A stretch of 48,199 nucleotides of DNA from positions 47,518-95,716 of the forward strand of contig NZ_JAHKPW010000010.1 in assembly GCF_018860755.1 (NCBI RefSeq), written 5' to 3'. Within the stretch, counting starts at the first letter, position 1. Each line of letters begins with the position of its first letter. This document shows, piece by piece, positions 1 to 10,524 of the stretch. This stretch comes from Colwellia sp. D2M02. Lineage in GTDB: Bacteria > Pseudomonadota > Gammaproteobacteria > Enterobacterales > Alteromonadaceae. Below the pieces are notes generated by a model. The model ran no database searches, was not told the DNA's origin, and was given only the letters and a program-made list of their open reading frames with translations. The translations under genes were made by a program, and so were the position numbers.

Positions 1-75
1 TTCGTTTTTTGTTTAATTAACTTTGCTTTGCTTAAGTTAACTTAGTTTGATTTAGCTTAGTTTAGTTAGGCTCAT
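1..75. other. AT-rich low-complexity tail downstream of galU
   Basis: The stretch is made of loosely repeated TTAGTTTA/CTTAGTT-like units and contains a 12-bp palindrome (TAAGTTAACTTA, 33-44). It lies just past the galU stop codon. No GC-rich hairpin with a U-tract is visible, so a terminator call is not supported. Confidence 0.4.
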
Positions 76-1005
76 TCAAATTAACGCCTTTAAAAAAGCT
101 TTAAAGTCTTCACCTAGTTCATCATGACGCAGCGCATACTCAACATTGGCCTTCATATAACCCAATTTAGAGCCACAATCGTGCGACTTACCAGTCATAT
201 GAAAAGCATCAACAGGCTCTAATGCCATTAAACTAGCAATAGCATCAGTTAACTGAATTTCATCCCCCGCACCAGGCCTTGTTTGCTCAAGTAGCCCCCA
301 GATTTTCTCAGATAAAACATAACGCCCCACTACCGCTAAATTTGACGGAGCTTCATCAATACTCGGTTTTTCAATAACCGCCGTCATCGCTTTAGACTCG
401 CCAGCTAACAGCATTGTTCCACCACAATCAGCAACACCATAATTACTAACATCTTCAATAGCAACAGGCTCAACCATAATTTGGCTTACACCTGTTTCAT
501 GATAACGACCTAGCATGGCAGACAGGTTTTCAGTCTTTAAATCACTACTAGCATCGTCTAAAATTACATCTGGAAGTACAACCACAAAAGGGTTATCGCC
601 AATAATAGGGTAAGCTTTTAGTACTGCATGCCCCAACCCTTTAGCTTCACCCTGTCTGATATGCATAATAGTGACATCTTTAGGGCAAATGGCCTGAATT
701 TCATCCAGTAATTGACGCTTTACACGCTTTTCTAAAGTTGTTTCTAACTCAAACGACTTATCAAAATGGTTTTCAATAGCATTTTTTGAGGAATGAGTGA
801 CTAAGACAATTTCTTTAATACCCGAAGCGACACACTCATCGACAATGTATTGAATCAAGGGCTTATCAACAATAGGCAGCATTTCTTTAGGAATAGCCTT
901 AGTTGCAGGTAACATGCGGGTACCTAAACCTGCCACAGGGATTACTGCTTTAGTAATTTTTGTACCTTGCTGCTTGATTGATTTACTTACTGACTTAATG
1001 CTCAT
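76..1005 (-). CDS. galU: UTP--glucose-1-phosphate uridylyltransferase GalU
   Basis: Makes UDP-glucose from UTP and glucose-1-phosphate in the cytoplasm, feeding Ugd and polysaccharide assembly. The 309-residue protein matches the E. coli GalU layout. It has the nucleotide-binding signature [19 protein letters not shown] near residues 26-44, then [14 protein letters not shown], and later [13 protein letters not shown] and [12 protein letters not shown]. Residues 1-18 (Lys/Ser-rich) are slightly longer than in the enteric protein. The ATG is preceded by AAGGA about 8 nt upstream, which supports this start. It is the last gene of the leftward polysaccharide operon, 64 bp after ugd. Function is very secure; whether it is also the only galU of the genome cannot be seen. 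Confidence 0.97.
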   Translation of the reverse strand: MSIKSVSKSIKQQGTKITKAVIPVAGLGTRMLPATKAIPKEMLPIVDKPLIQYIVDECVASGIKEIVLVTHSSKNAIENHFDKSFELETTLEKRVKRQLLDEIQAICPKDVTIMHIRQGEAKGLGHAVLKAYPIIGDNPFVVVLPDVILDDASSDLKTENLSAMLGRYHETGVSQIMVEPVAIEDVSNYGVADCGGTMLLAGESKAMTAVIEKPSIDEAPSNLAVVGRYVLSEKIWGLLEQTRPGAGDEIQLTDAIASLMALEPVDAFHMTGKSHDCGSKLGYMKANVEYALRHDELGEDFKAFLKALI

Positions 1006-1069
1006 TATTATCCTTATTACTCAACTAGCTACTCTAACATTAATACTTAAGTGCTAGCTGTATATCAAT

Positions 1070-2245
1070 TTAATCTTTACCAAATAAATCACGCGTGTAA
1101 ACCTTACCCATAACATCTCTTAAATCATCAGCCATTCGGTTTGAGACAATCACTTCACTTAACGCTTTAAACTCAGCTAAACTTGCGATAACACGAGAAT
1201 TAAAAAATTGCTCTTGCGCCAAGTCAGGTTCATATATGATAACTTCAATACCATGGGCTTTAATACGTTTCATTATGCCTTGAATTGATGATGCTCTAAA
1301 GTTGTCAGAGCCAGTTTTCATGATTAATCGGTATATACCGACAACTTTTGGCTTTTTCTTTAAAATAGAATCGGCAATAAAGTCTTTACGTGTAACATTG
1401 GCATCAACAATAGCACTAATTAAGTTGTTCGGTACATCTTGATAGTTTGCCAATAATTGTTTGGTATCTTTCGGTAGACAGTATCCGCCATAACCAAAAG
1501 ATGGATTATTGTAGTGATTGCCAATACGTGGGTCTAACCCCACCCCTTTAATAATTTGCTTAGCATCTAAACCATGCGATTCAGCGTAGCTGTCTAATTC
1601 ATTAAAATAAGAGACTCTCATTGCTAAATAGGTATTCGAGAACAGCTTAACCGCTTCTGCTTCGGTGGGATCTGTAAATAAAACCTCAATATCACTTTTG
1701 ATTGCACCTTGCTTTAATAACTCGGCAAATTTATGTGCTCGAGGAGTCTCCCCTCCTTCATCACCAATAATAATGCGTGATGGATGTAAATTATCAAAAA
1801 GAGCATGCCCTTCTCGTAAAAACTCTGGAGAGAAGATTATATTATTACAATGATATTGTGCTTTTATTCGTTGCGTAAAACCCACAGGAACCGTAGATTT
1901 TATCACCATAACAGCATTCGGGTTTATCAACATAACGTCGTTAATTACCGACTCTACCGAGCTGGTATTAAAATAGTTAGTGTCTTCATCGTAATCTGTC
2001 GGCGTTGCGATAATCACAAAATCAGCATCACTATAAGCACTATTTTTATCTAGCGTTGCCGTAAAATTCAGCACTTTATTCTGCAAAAAATCATCTATTT
2101 CTGAGTCGCTAATAGGAGACTTTTTATCATTTAATAGCTTGATGCGAGCTTCGACTATATCTAGGGCAACTACCTCGTTATGCTGAGCTAGCAATAATGC
2201 ATTTGATAAACCAACATATCCAGTGCCGACTATGGCTATTTTCAT
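1070..2245 (-). CDS. ugd: UDP-glucose 6-dehydrogenase
   Basis: Oxidises UDP-glucose to UDP-glucuronate with two NAD+, in the cytoplasm. The 391-residue protein begins with the Rossmann motif [15 protein letters not shown] (residues 7-21). It keeps [16 protein letters not shown], the catalytic-cysteine segment [16 protein letters not shown] and the C-terminal [16 protein letters not shown]. It tracks E. coli Ugd closely and not WecC (UDP-ManNAc dehydrogenase), which matters because wecB is next door. The ATG lies 61 bp after wecB. With galU it supplies glucuronic acid to the surface polymer. Confidence 0.96.
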   Translation of the reverse strand: MKIAIVGTGYVGLSNALLLAQHNEVVALDIVEARIKLLNDKKSPISDSEIDDFLQNKVLNFTATLDKNSAYSDADFVIIATPTDYDEDTNYFNTSSVESVINDVMLINPNAVMVIKSTVPVGFTQRIKAQYHCNNIIFSPEFLREGHALFDNLHPSRIIIGDEGGETPRAHKFAELLKQGAIKSDIEVLFTDPTEAEAVKLFSNTYLAMRVSYFNELDSYAESHGLDAKQIIKGVGLDPRIGNHYNNPSFGYGGYCLPKDTKQLLANYQDVPNNLISAIVDANVTRKDFIADSILKKKPKVVGIYRLIMKTGSDNFRASSIQGIMKRIKAHGIEVIIYEPDLAQEQFFNSRVIASLAEFKALSEVIVSNRMADDLRDVMGKVYTRDLFGKD

Positions 2246-2306
2246 TTGTGCCTACTTAGAAGAATAAAGAAAACCAATCACAACTTACGATTAAACATTT
2301 ATAAGA

Positions 2307-3434
2307 TTAGTCGTCTTTAGTGCTATATAAAAAATCAGCAATACGCTGACAGGCTTTACCGTCGCCGTATGGGTTATGAGCAAAAGTCATTTTTTCATAA
2401 GCTTGGGCATCCGTTAGTAACTCTGTAACACTCGACACAATAACATCGACATCAGTGCCAACTAATTTCACAGTACCCGCTTCAACAGCTTCTGGTCGTT
2501 CGGTAGTATCACGCATCACCAACACGGGTTTACCGAGTGATGGAGCTTCCTCTTGTACCCCGCCAGAGTCAGTTAAAATAATGGTCGCTTTATCCATTAA
2601 ATAAACAAAAGGTAAATAGTCTGCGGGTTCAATTAAGAAAACATTTCCTTTATTAGCCAGTAAACGATTTACCGGCTCTCTAACATTAGGGTTTAAATGC
2701 ATAGGATAAACAAACTGCGCCTGTGGGAATTTATCGGCTAACTGTGAAATAGCCTGACAGATACGCTCAAAACCGCCACCAAAACTTTCTCTTCGGTGAC
2801 CTGTAATTAAGACCATAGGCTTATCGTTATCGATAAAAGCAAACTTAGAAATCATTTGTTTTTCAATTTCAGAGTCTTCAGCTAACTTTGCTTTTACTTC
2901 AAGTAACGCATCAATCACAGTATTACCCGTTATGGTAATTTTATGCTGTGATACACCTTCATTAAGCAAATTCTGCTGAGAGGTTACGGTTGGCACAAAG
3001 TGCACTTCCGCTAAGGCACCTGTTAATTTGCGATTTCCTTCTTCTGGCCAAGGTGAATACAAATTACCTGTACGCAAGCCAGCTTCAACATGCCCAACTT
3101 TAATTTGTTGGTAGTATGCCGCTAAGGTACTAGAAAATGTTGTCGCGGTATCGCCATGAACCAATACATAATCTGGTTTAAATTCAGCTAGAACGGGCTT
3201 TAGGCCTTGTAATATGCCACAAGTAACATCAGTCAGGTCTTGGCCTGGCTTCATTAAATTCAAATCGTAATCTGGGGTTATCTCAAAAAGTTCTAGCACT
3301 TGATCAAGCATTTCTCGATGCTGGGCAGTAACACAAACTTTCGCATTAAAGCGCTCATCTTCTGCTAATTTTTGCACTAAAGGCGCCATTTTTATAGCCT
3401 CAGGGCGCGTACCAAATATAGATAATACTTTCAT
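2307..3434 (-). CDS. wecB: UDP-N-acetylglucosamine 2-epimerase (non-hydrolysing)
   Basis: Interconverts UDP-GlcNAc and UDP-ManNAc in the cytoplasm. The 375-residue length is typical. Visible family motifs are [14 protein letters not shown] at the N-terminus, [42 protein letters not shown] and [30 protein letters not shown] (in pieces across residues 270-310). The gene starts 3 bp after the wecG/tagA-like stop codon. No wecC is present in the window; ManNAc itself may therefore be the sugar used, probably by the neighbouring WecG/TagA-type enzyme. Confidence 0.96.
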   Translation of the reverse strand: MKVLSIFGTRPEAIKMAPLVQKLAEDERFNAKVCVTAQHREMLDQVLELFEITPDYDLNLMKPGQDLTDVTCGILQGLKPVLAEFKPDYVLVHGDTATTFSSTLAAYYQQIKVGHVEAGLRTGNLYSPWPEEGNRKLTGALAEVHFVPTVTSQQNLLNEGVSQHKITITGNTVIDALLEVKAKLAEDSEIEKQMISKFAFIDNDKPMVLITGHRRESFGGGFERICQAISQLADKFPQAQFVYPMHLNPNVREPVNRLLANKGNVFLIEPADYLPFVYLMDKATIILTDSGGVQEEAPSLGKPVLVMRDTTERPEAVEAGTVKLVGTDVDVIVSSVTELLTDAQAYEKMTFAHNPYGDGKACQRIADFLYSTKDD

Positions 3435-3437
3435 ATG

Positions 3438-4148
3438 TTAACCTTTAAATAACCAAATAAAATAACTAAAAATTTTTTTATAGCGCGGTAGTCTTCTTAA
3501 ATCACTCAATAAGCGAAAAAGCCATTCAAGCTTTATTTTCTGCCAAACAGAAGGCGCTCGTTTTAACTCGCCAGAAAGTACATCAAATGCTCCACCAACG
3601 CCAATAAAAATACCGTTAATACCTGACGCCTTTAATAAAGCGATAACTTCATCTTGTCTGGGCGCGCCCATGGCAATTGCAATAATGCTAGGATTAAGCG
3701 CCTTAATTTCTGTGGTTAGTGCTGAGATAGTTTTATCATCAAGAGAAAAGAAACCATCTCGATAACCACATACATGAGTTCCTTGCTCTGTAAGGTTTTC
3801 AGCTGTTTTAGTTACCGTGGTTAATTTAGCTCCCAGTAAATAAACACCTTTTTCACCTAACTTACTATCTCTAAGCAAAGCCTCAAAAACATCAATACCA
3901 GGGACTCGCTCACTCTGATAGCCAGCCCAAGATAGCGGTAATGCGACACCTATACCATCAGCAATTACTAAGTCTGCTTGATGAAAAATATTAGCAAAAA
4001 CAGGATTATTAACCGCTTCGTAAATTATCTCAGGGTTAGCAGTAATAATATGGTAAGGCTTTTCAATGTGACAGTGTTGATGAATATGCTCTATTACCGC
4101 AGCTTTTGAGTCAAACGGAGTTACATTAAATGTTGTTAAGTCTTTCAC
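3438..4148 (-). CDS. WecG/TagA/CpsF family glycosyltransferase
   Basis: GT26 family enzyme expected to transfer an N-acetylmannosamine-type sugar to undecaprenyl-PP-GlcNAc at the inner face of the inner membrane. The 236-residue protein shows ITANPEI (about 35-41), the DGIGVALP segment with its conserved Asp, RVPGIDVFEALL, AMGAPRQDE, GVGGAFDVLSG and the C-terminal RAPSVWQKIKLEWLFRLL. The start is GTG (4146-4148), supported by AGGA 7 nt upstream. Because wecB but not wecC is adjacent, a TagA-like use of UDP-ManNAc is more likely than the WecG use of UDP-ManNAcA. That substrate choice is inference. Confidence 0.88.
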   Translation of the reverse strand: MKDLTTFNVTPFDSKAAVIEHIHQHCHIEKPYHIITANPEIIYEAVNNPVFANIFHQADLVIADGIGVALPLSWAGYQSERVPGIDVFEALLRDSKLGEKGVYLLGAKLTTVTKTAENLTEQGTHVCGYRDGFFSLDDKTISALTTEIKALNPSIIAIAMGAPRQDEVIALLKASGINGIFIGVGGAFDVLSGELKRAPSVWQKIKLEWLFRLLSDLRRLPRYKKIFSYFIWLFKG

Positions 4149-4175
4149 TTAGATTTCCTAATACCTTTCTACTGA

Positions 4176-5267
4176 CTAAAATATTGCTTCAATTGCATCA
4201 TGCAAACGCTTGGCAACATGCGTCGATTTATATTGCTCAGCTGAGTTGATAGCACTTTGACTCAATACTAAGTAATCCTCAGGAGCAAGAGAGAAACAAT
4301 GAGAAATACTACGATATAAATGCTCGGCACAACCATCCGTAAATAGAAAACCATTATTGTTATGAAATACCATATCGGTTAATGGCTCTATTTCACTGCA
4401 AATAACAGGCGTGCCACAACCTAGAGCTTCAACAGCAACTAAGCCAAAACTTTCACGTCGAGTAGGAAATAAAAAATAATCAAAGCTACGATATTTAGCG
4501 CCCAACTCTTTTTGGGATAATGGACCATAATAACTAACAACATCACCAAGGTTTAATTTCGACACCATATCAATAAACGCCGCCGTTTGAGCGCCTGCAC
4601 CATAAACAGATAATGTCGCTTGGCTGTACTCTTTAGGGTTGTTTTTTTGCAAAAGTGAAAATGCTGTTAGCATTAACTCCCACCCCTTACCTTCATCAAC
4701 ACGCGATATATAACCAAAATGTAATCCAGTTTTAGCTTTAGTTAATTGTGTTGCATCTTTTGCATAAAAAATATCTTCTCGAAAACCTGCTGATTCAGAA
4801 ATAATAATATGGCTTTCTTTAATAAAATTATGGCGAGCTAATAGTTGGCGCTTGAAGTATAACGATGGCACCACAACAGCTTCTGCATGTTTCAAAATAT
4901 ATGATGATGGCAGCCCCATAACTTTATGAATAAAACGAGTACCGACTAAATCATCGCCATGTATGTTAACTAAGTACTTTATTTTTTTAAACGGCAATAC
5001 CGGCAATAAGCATAATGTTGAATACGTTAAATAGTGGATGTAAAAAAAATCATATTTATTACTTAATAAAGCACTCACTCCTGAGCTAACAAACTTGACA
5101 TACGCAAGTAGCTTTTTCAAGGCAGAAACCCTAGCATCAATAACGATAGGCTCAGATAACTGATACCCCATAGCTTGCAATTGTTGATAACTTAAACCGA
5201 CAAAACTACCAAAAGTAGGGTCTTTTTTTGACGGAAATAAATTAGAAATAAAACCAATTCTTTTCAT
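4176..5267 (-). CDS. GT4-family glycosyltransferase
   Basis: Predicted retaining sugar transferase adding one residue to the lipid-linked repeat unit at the cytoplasmic face. The N-terminal half carries RIGFISNLFPSKKDPTFGSFV, and the C-terminal half has the GT4 donor-binding EX7E segment ESFGLVAVE followed by ALGCGTPVICSE. The frame extends further upstream to 5297. I choose the ATG at 5267 because it begins MKRIGFISN as in the family and has a GAG-type ribosome site that overlaps the stop of the preceding GT2 gene. The protein is 363 residues. Donor and acceptor cannot be told from sequence. Confidence 0.85.
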   Translation of the reverse strand: MKRIGFISNLFPSKKDPTFGSFVGLSYQQLQAMGYQLSEPIVIDARVSALKKLLAYVKFVSSGVSALLSNKYDFFYIHYLTYSTLCLLPVLPFKKIKYLVNIHGDDLVGTRFIHKVMGLPSSYILKHAEAVVVPSLYFKRQLLARHNFIKESHIIISESAGFREDIFYAKDATQLTKAKTGLHFGYISRVDEGKGWELMLTAFSLLQKNNPKEYSQATLSVYGAGAQTAAFIDMVSKLNLGDVVSYYGPLSQKELGAKYRSFDYFLFPTRRESFGLVAVEALGCGTPVICSEIEPLTDMVFHNNNGFLFTDGCAEHLYRSISHCFSLAPEDYLVLSQSAINSAEQYKSTHVAKRLHDAIEAIF

Positions 5268-5274
5268 TATAACT

Positions 5275-6150
5275 CTATTTTTTTCGTAAACGGGCAAGAC
5301 GTTTTTCGGCTAACTGCGGAAATTGAGAAGCAATGAAATAACGTATAATTTGTTCTTTAATCGGCCAGTTAAATAAACATAAGAACTCATAAATACTTAG
5401 TCGTTTTTCTGCGTTATAGCATCTTAAAAAGTCGAAACACTTATTATTTTGTGCCGTCATTAAATGTTTATGTTTACTATAAAACTGTTCAAGCCCTTTA
5501 AGCCGATTACTTATATTACCTGTAATTCTCGGTTTATCGTGAGCAGTATGCACAATATAAGAAGCGCCAGCTATGCGTAATGCCGTACCATATTTAATAA
5601 TAAGTCGCGTCCACATGTCCCAATCTTGACAAGACGTTAGATCTTCATCAAATAACCCAGCTTCAATAATACGTTCCCTACTCACTAAAGCCTGATTAGA
5701 GGTTTGGTTAAAGTTTAACTGAGCATGTAAATCTACGTCCATTGCGGTATCTATTTTAGCTTTACGGTAGGCGCCATAATCCCAAAAGTATCCCGTACAA
5801 ACAAAAGCAAAACGTTCATCATAAGCAGCAACTAACTGTTTTATGCGCTGCGGTAAAAACTCATCATCATCATCAAGGCCAGTAACCAGCTCACCTTTCC
5901 CGTGCATAATCGCATAGTTTCGAGCTGCGCAAGCACCTTTATTTTCAGTAAAGCGATGATAAACAATATTATTATGCTTTGCTTGATACTCAGCAACAAC
6001 CGCTTCAGTATCGTCAGTAGAGCCATTATCAACAATAAATATTTCAAGGTTGCTATAGCTTTGACTTAATACTGAGTTAAGCGCGCGTTTTAACATCTCT
6101 TGCCTATTCAATGTTGGGATCCAAACAGTAACCAAAGGTAAATTATGCAT
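5275..6150 (-). CDS. GT2-family glycosyltransferase
   Basis: Inverting GT-A type glycosyltransferase, cytoplasmic or membrane-associated, 291 residues. The N-terminus VTVWIPTLNRQEMLKRAL leads to VDNGSTDDTEAV and to GLDDDDEFLP, which contains the DXD-type metal-nucleotide site (about residues 95-100). The later CQDWDMWTRL segment is the usual acceptor-side ED-like motif of the family. The ATG overlaps the end of the polymerase gene by 8 bp, so the two are translationally coupled. The exact sugar is unknown. Confidence 0.87.
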   Translation of the reverse strand: MHNLPLVTVWIPTLNRQEMLKRALNSVLSQSYSNLEIFIVDNGSTDDTEAVVAEYQAKHNNIVYHRFTENKGACAARNYAIMHGKGELVTGLDDDDEFLPQRIKQLVAAYDERFAFVCTGYFWDYGAYRKAKIDTAMDVDLHAQLNFNQTSNQALVSRERIIEAGLFDEDLTSCQDWDMWTRLIIKYGTALRIAGASYIVHTAHDKPRITGNISNRLKGLEQFYSKHKHLMTAQNNKCFDFLRCYNAEKRLSIYEFLCLFNWPIKEQIIRYFIASQFPQLAEKRLARLRKK

Positions 6151-7438
6151 TTAATCTTTCCTTTGGCTTATTCTCAAGCAGTAATAAAGCATTTAATAAT
6201 CCCAAACCAATTCCTAATGTCCCTGACATCCATACATGCCCACTAAATTGGGCTAAAAACAATAATAATAAGTTCACTAATAAAACACAGGGAGCAAACT
6301 GACTATTTGAATGTAAAAATAATTTTGCTGCGCTTTTAATAAAGTAAAATGACATACTTAAACAGACCAATAACCCAGTAAAACCGAACCAAACCAAAGC
6401 ATCAACAATATCAACCTCTGCTGAATACTTTTTACCTATATGTTCAAAAACACCACCGCTACCTTGGCCAAAAACTTGTTGAAATAAAGTGCTTTGATCA
6501 ATATAAATAGTGAGTAAGTCTAATGAAAACTGATCACGTCCTGACCAAATAACTCCAATCACACCTTTTTGCGATAACACCCACAACATTTTATCGTATA
6601 AACCTAAACCTTGAAGTAGGTCCACAATAAAGATAATTACCGCCCCTAACAAAATTAAAGCGGGTAATAATAGTTTTATTTTTAACCATGTAAGACGGAA
6701 AAAAAGGTTTCTCTCATTCACTAAAGGAATAAGAAAAACCAATAAGAATGCTGATAACATTGCTGTTTTAGTTGCTATTAATACCCCACATAATAACGAT
6801 AAAATAGACATAGCAATATAATAACGACGGTATTTATTCCAGAACATATGCAGTGCAAACCCGAATAGAACAATGAGAATGGCGCCTAATTCATTAGCTG
6901 CGTATATATAACCGTTAGAGCCAACAGTTTCATCATTTGACAAAGTATAAGATGAGCGCCCAAATCCCATAGCACCTAACATTAGGTTAGCTATCAAAAT
7001 AGAAAAATTTGACCATAAGCCAAAAACAATCCATTTTTTAGTAAACCTCGGCGCAACTGGATAAATAGCACTGAAATAAAAAAAGACTGCCAAAGGCATC
7101 AATATCTTGATGATATAACCAAAGTCAGAAACAAAATGCGGTATATTGGGTAAGCGAAATAACTCAGCCACTGGACTAACAAATAACAGTAGTATAGTGA
7201 ACAGTATCACTAAAAAAGCATTGAATTGATAACGAGCCAACATTAAGAGTAATAAGACAAAAAGCACCATTTTATAAAGTAAAGATACTTTTAAATCAAC
7301 TCCAAGCTGAATTACAAAAAATCCAGAAACAATATCAGCTAATAAATAAAAGCTAAACATCCAGACAATAATATGATGACAGAAAACTAGTCGCTCTTTA
7401 GTAGCATCGAATGGCTGTTGAACCGTAGCATCAAACAT
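6143..7438 (-). CDS. Wzy-like O-antigen/capsule polymerase (O-antigen ligase-type membrane protein)
   Basis: A polytopic inner-membrane protein of 431 residues with roughly ten or more hydrophobic segments. It has a soluble loop near residues 285-340 (WSGRDQFSLDLLTIYIDQST ... GQGSGGVFEHIG), the pattern of Wzy polymerases and WaaL ligases. It would join lipid-linked repeat units on the periplasmic side. It is the only polymerase candidate in the window. Sequence similarity inside this class is low, so polymerase versus ligase is decided here only by context (surrounded by GT genes). Start and stop overlap with the flanking genes: the ATG overlaps the TAA of the acyltransferase gene. Confidence 0.7.
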   Translation of the reverse strand: MFDATVQQPFDATKERLVFCHHIIVWMFSFYLLADIVSGFFVIQLGVDLKVSLLYKMVLFVLLLLMLARYQFNAFLVILFTILLLFVSPVAELFRLPNIPHFVSDFGYIIKILMPLAVFFYFSAIYPVAPRFTKKWIVFGLWSNFSILIANLMLGAMGFGRSSYTLSNDETVGSNGYIYAANELGAILIVLFGFALHMFWNKYRRYYIAMSILSLLCGVLIATKTAMLSAFLLVFLIPLVNERNLFFRLTWLKIKLLLPALILLGAVIIFIVDLLQGLGLYDKMLWVLSQKGVIGVIWSGRDQFSLDLLTIYIDQSTLFQQVFGQGSGGVFEHIGKKYSAEVDIVDALVWFGFTGLLVCLSMSFYFIKSAAKLFLHSNSQFAPCVLLVNLLLLFLAQFSGHVWMSGTLGIGLGLLNALLLLENKPKERLNA

Positions 7439-7989
7439 TAAAAACGCTCCGGGAAATCACTAAGGCGCTCATAGTAAGACAGCTTATAACTTTCAATATC
7501 CTTTAACACCTTTGCAGGGTTCCCAGCAGCGACGCTATTCTCAGGAATGTTTTTACTGACAACACTTCCAGCACCAATAACGACATTATCACCAATAGTT
7601 ACACCGGGTAATATAATAGAGCCCCAACCAATAAAAACATTATCACCTATGTGGATTGGATCTCGATAGGAACGGCGAGCACCAGGTAAATAAGCGGGTT
7701 CAAAATTGACTAATTCGGGTAAAAAAATGGTTGGTGATGCATCATGCGCTAAAAGTGTAACTCCTGTTAAAGTGCAATTATTACCAATATAAAAACGATC
7801 ACCTTTACTTGAGCCAGACAGTTTACATTCAATTAGCGTAGTTCCTTCGCCAATTTCAGCACCTTGCATACGATACTTTGCAAGACTGAACTCTGCATAA
7901 TACCTAGCAATACGCTTATGAAAAAAGCGATTTAAGGTGATAAGCTGAAGTATTCTCCATAAATAAAAACGTAATTTTAAATAAAGCAT
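7438..7989 (-). CDS. Hexapeptide-repeat acyltransferase
   Basis: Left-handed beta-helix acyltransferase of 183 residues. The C-terminal half has the repeating I-G-x-x-x pattern ([40 protein letters not shown]) and ends in the family signature [12 protein letters not shown]. Such enzymes O- or N-acetylate sugars using acetyl-CoA in the cytoplasm. The start ATG overlaps the stop codon of the upstream GT4 gene (TAATG). It could modify a sugar of the repeat unit or serve as the N-acetyltransferase of an amino sugar; the substrate is unknown. Confidence 0.85.
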   Translation of the reverse strand: MLYLKLRFYLWRILQLITLNRFFHKRIARYYAEFSLAKYRMQGAEIGEGTTLIECKLSGSSKGDRFYIGNNCTLTGVTLLAHDASPTIFLPELVNFEPAYLPGARRSYRDPIHIGDNVFIGWGSIILPGVTIGDNVVIGAGSVVSKNIPENSVAAGNPAKVLKDIESYKLSYYERLSDFPERF

Positions 7990-9209
7990 TAGCTACGCTC
8001 ACTTAATAAATCTTTGGCGAGTGCAGCCCAACTAAAGCGCTCTTGAGCTTTCTCTCGATTAAAATGGCTGATTATTGAGTACTCAGCCGCTGACATTTCT
8101 GCCACTTGCATAAAGGATTCAGCGAACGCCTCAACACTATGTTCGCGTGTAAATATGTTTTTATCATCATCAAGCACCTCATGGCTTGCCGTTACCACAT
8201 TTTCAGAACAAGGAGCAGCAATAACCGGCAAACCACAAGCCATAGCTTCTAAAATGGTTTGTCCTAAAGCTTCATGAATTGATGACATTACAAACACATC
8301 AGCGGCGCGATAATATTTTTCAGGAGCCTGTTGGCGCCCTAAAAGTTTAACCTGCCCCTGACAACCTAATTCTATAATTAGCTGTTGAAATGTTTCTAAT
8401 AATGGCCCATCACCAAGTAACCAAAGCTCCATATTTTTCTTTTTAGCACCGGCAATAGCTCTGATAGCGGTATCAAAACCTTTTACTTTCACCAAACGAC
8501 CTACACATAAAAGTACCTGTCGTTGAGTTACTAAACCTAACTCTTGGCGAGCCAAGCCTTTCTCTTTCATTGTTAATGGGTAAAACCGTTCTAGAGATAC
8601 GCCAGGTTTAGTAATATAAACATCTGCTCTTGAGGTTAGTTCAGCAACTTGCGAACGCATATTTTCACTAAAAACATACAGGGTTTTTGCTTGCTTAACC
8701 GCTTTAGCTTGTAAATATTTATGAAATGCAAAAGAAAGGTTGTTTCGTATCTTCGCAAGACCAGTCTGCCCTTGTTGCATACTAATTTTGGATTCATTTT
8801 TAACGATGCTTGGAATCAAATAAAGTACACCTTTACAGCCTGCAAGCCCTAATAACACTAAGTTAAAGTGATAGCGACAAACAACAGTCAATGGTTGGTA
8901 ATCTTTTAATATTTTCTTATAAAGCTTAATTGCGTGATTAATATGCTTTAAAAAGCCTATTACACCTTTTTTAGTACATGCTCTATAACGAAATATTTCA
9001 ATATCTTCATCAACTTCATATTCAGGTAGAATAATACCTGCATCATTGATATCACTGGTAACAATAATAGGAGAATAACCTAATGCTTTATATTCAACAG
9101 CCAAGTGATATAGCGAATTTTCAATACCGCCAACACTAGGTCGATACATATTGCTGGTAATCAATACATATTGATTACCAGAAGAATGATTAATTAACGC
9201 ATGTTTCAA
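7989..9209 (-). CDS. GT4-family glycosyltransferase, TTG start
   Basis: First gene of the leftward polysaccharide operon, 406 residues. The N-terminus carries [20 protein letters not shown], a donor-domain [10 protein letters not shown], and the GT4 EX7E segment EALGQTILE followed by [11 protein letters not shown]. The start codon is TTG at 9207-9209. AGGA lies 8 nt upstream, and no ATG or GTG fits before the conserved first beta strand, so the TTG start is well supported and may limit translation. Predicted cytoplasmic; sugar specificity unknown. Confidence 0.85.
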   Translation of the reverse strand: MKHALINHSSGNQYVLITSNMYRPSVGGIENSLYHLAVEYKALGYSPIIVTSDINDAGIILPEYEVDEDIEIFRYRACTKKGVIGFLKHINHAIKLYKKILKDYQPLTVVCRYHFNLVLLGLAGCKGVLYLIPSIVKNESKISMQQGQTGLAKIRNNLSFAFHKYLQAKAVKQAKTLYVFSENMRSQVAELTSRADVYITKPGVSLERFYPLTMKEKGLARQELGLVTQRQVLLCVGRLVKVKGFDTAIRAIAGAKKKNMELWLLGDGPLLETFQQLIIELGCQGQVKLLGRQQAPEKYYRAADVFVMSSIHEALGQTILEAMACGLPVIAAPCSENVVTASHEVLDDDKNIFTREHSVEAFAESFMQVAEMSAAEYSIISHFNREKAQERFSWAALAKDLLSERS

Positions 9210-9309
9210 AAGTAAATTCCTATTGAACGTACAATAAAATGTATAGATGAACTAAGAAAAAAGCTAATAACAATTTTATGCTGAATAAGTAAAAGTAAAT
9301 TAAGTCTCG

Positions 9310-9318
9310 ATTATAACA
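9310..9318 (-). promoter_or_regulatory. Extended -10 promoter candidate for the leftward glycan operon
   Basis: On the minus strand TGT is followed by a perfect TATAAT (9315 to 9310), an extended -10 element. The -35 region 17 bp upstream is poor. It lies about 100 bp upstream of the TTG-started GT4 gene. Seen in sequence; activity is inferred. Confidence 0.4.
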
Positions 9319-9355
9319 ATGAATTTTTCATATTGATATTAATAGTACAGAGCGA

Positions 9356-9384
9356 TTGAGCTTTAAAGGGACTTCAAGTAAAAT
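9356..9384 (+). promoter_or_regulatory. Sigma70-type promoter candidate for rfbB
   Basis: TTGAGC (9356-9361) and TAAAAT (9379-9384) are separated by exactly 17 bp. A start of transcription near 9391 would leave a leader of about 65 nt before rfbB. Together with the opposing minus-strand -10 element this makes 9210-9455 a divergent promoter region. No JUMPstart/ops sequence is seen. Confidence 0.5.
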
Positions 9385-9455
9385 CTTTTGAAAGTGAGTT
9401 AATTCTCAACCTCAGAATTTATTTAACAAGCACTCCCCGCCTTAAGGAAACTTAT

Positions 9456-10523
9456 ATGAACATAATTATTACCGGAGGGGCAGGTTTTATTGGCTCTTCG
9501 GTTGTTAGACACCTAATAGATGCAACTAATGATAATGTTCTCAACATAGATAAACTAACTTATGCTGGTAACTTAGCCTCTTTAGCTGGTTATGAAGATA
9601 GTGCTCAATATCAGTTTGCTCAAATTGATATATGCGACCAAGCACAATTAACGAAAACACTGTTTGATTTCAAACCGGATGCTATTATGCATTTAGCAGC
9701 TGAGAGTCATGTTGATCGCTCGATAGATGGACCAGCCGCTTTTATGCAGACCAATATTATTGGTACATATAATTTACTAGAAGCTAGCAAAGCATATTGG
9801 TTAACACTAACTGCTAAGCAACAACAAAATTTTCGCTTTCATCATATTTCTACTGACGAAGTTTATGGTGACTTAGATAGCCCCGAAGATTTATTCACCG
9901 AAAAAACAAGTTATCAACCCAGCAGCCCTTATTCTGCGTCAAAAGCGGCTTCTGATCATTTAGTTCGAGCATGGCAGCGAACTTATGGCTTACCTACGAT
10001 TATAACCAATTGTTCTAATAATTATGGTCCATACCACTTTCCTGAAAAGTTAATACCTTTAGTAATAATTAACGCCTTACATGGAAAACCATTACCTATA
10101 TATGGCACAGGTCAGCAAATAAGAGACTGGCTTTATGTCGAAGATCATGCCCATGCACTAGTTACGGTTATGAAGCAAGGTAATATTGGCGAAACATATA
10201 ATATTGGCGGCCATAATGAAAAAACCAACCTAGAAGTCGTCAATAGCATTTGTGATATTTTGAATATGGAGATTACTGAAAAGCCAAATGCAATTAAAGA
10301 CTTCAAAAAATTAATAACGTATGTGGAGGACAGGCCAGGTCATGATTTACGCTACGCTATTGACGCAAGTAAAATACAAGTAAAACTGAACTGGGTGCCA
10401 AAAGAAACCTTCGAAACAGGTTTACGAAAAACAGTTTTATGGTATTTAGAAAACAGAAAATGGTGGCAAGACATTTTAGATGGCAGCTACCAAACTGAAC
10501 GACTTGGATTACAGGGAACATAA
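9456..10523 (+). CDS. rfbB: dTDP-glucose 4,6-dehydratase
   Basis: Converts dTDP-glucose to dTDP-4-keto-6-deoxyglucose, using bound NAD+. It is an extended SDR protein of 355 residues with GGAGFIG (7-13), the catalytic triad segment STDEVYG (Thr133, Asp134, Glu135), YSASK (Tyr159, Lys163) and [23 protein letters not shown] precedes the ATG. It is followed one base after its stop by rfbA. No rfbC or rfbD lies in the window, so the product probably feeds a different dTDP-sugar, for which the aminotransferase at 21070 is the obvious candidate. Equivalent to RffG in function. Confidence 0.96.
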   Translation: MNIIITGGAGFIGSSVVRHLIDATNDNVLNIDKLTYAGNLASLAGYEDSAQYQFAQIDICDQAQLTKTLFDFKPDAIMHLAAESHVDRSIDGPAAFMQTNIIGTYNLLEASKAYWLTLTAKQQQNFRFHHISTDEVYGDLDSPEDLFTEKTSYQPSSPYSASKAASDHLVRAWQRTYGLPTIITNCSNNYGPYHFPEKLIPLVIINALHGKPLPIYGTGQQIRDWLYVEDHAHALVTVMKQGNIGETYNIGGHNEKTNLEVVNSICDILNMEITEKPNAIKDFKKLITYVEDRPGHDLRYAIDASKIQVKLNWVPKETFETGLRKTVLWYLENRKWWQDILDGSYQTERLGLQGT

Positions 10524-10524
10524 A

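Noticed and set aside
9210-9455. JUMPstart/ops antitermination element before the sugar operons.
   Set aside because: No GGCGGTAGC-type sequence was found on either strand here or upstream of wzz.
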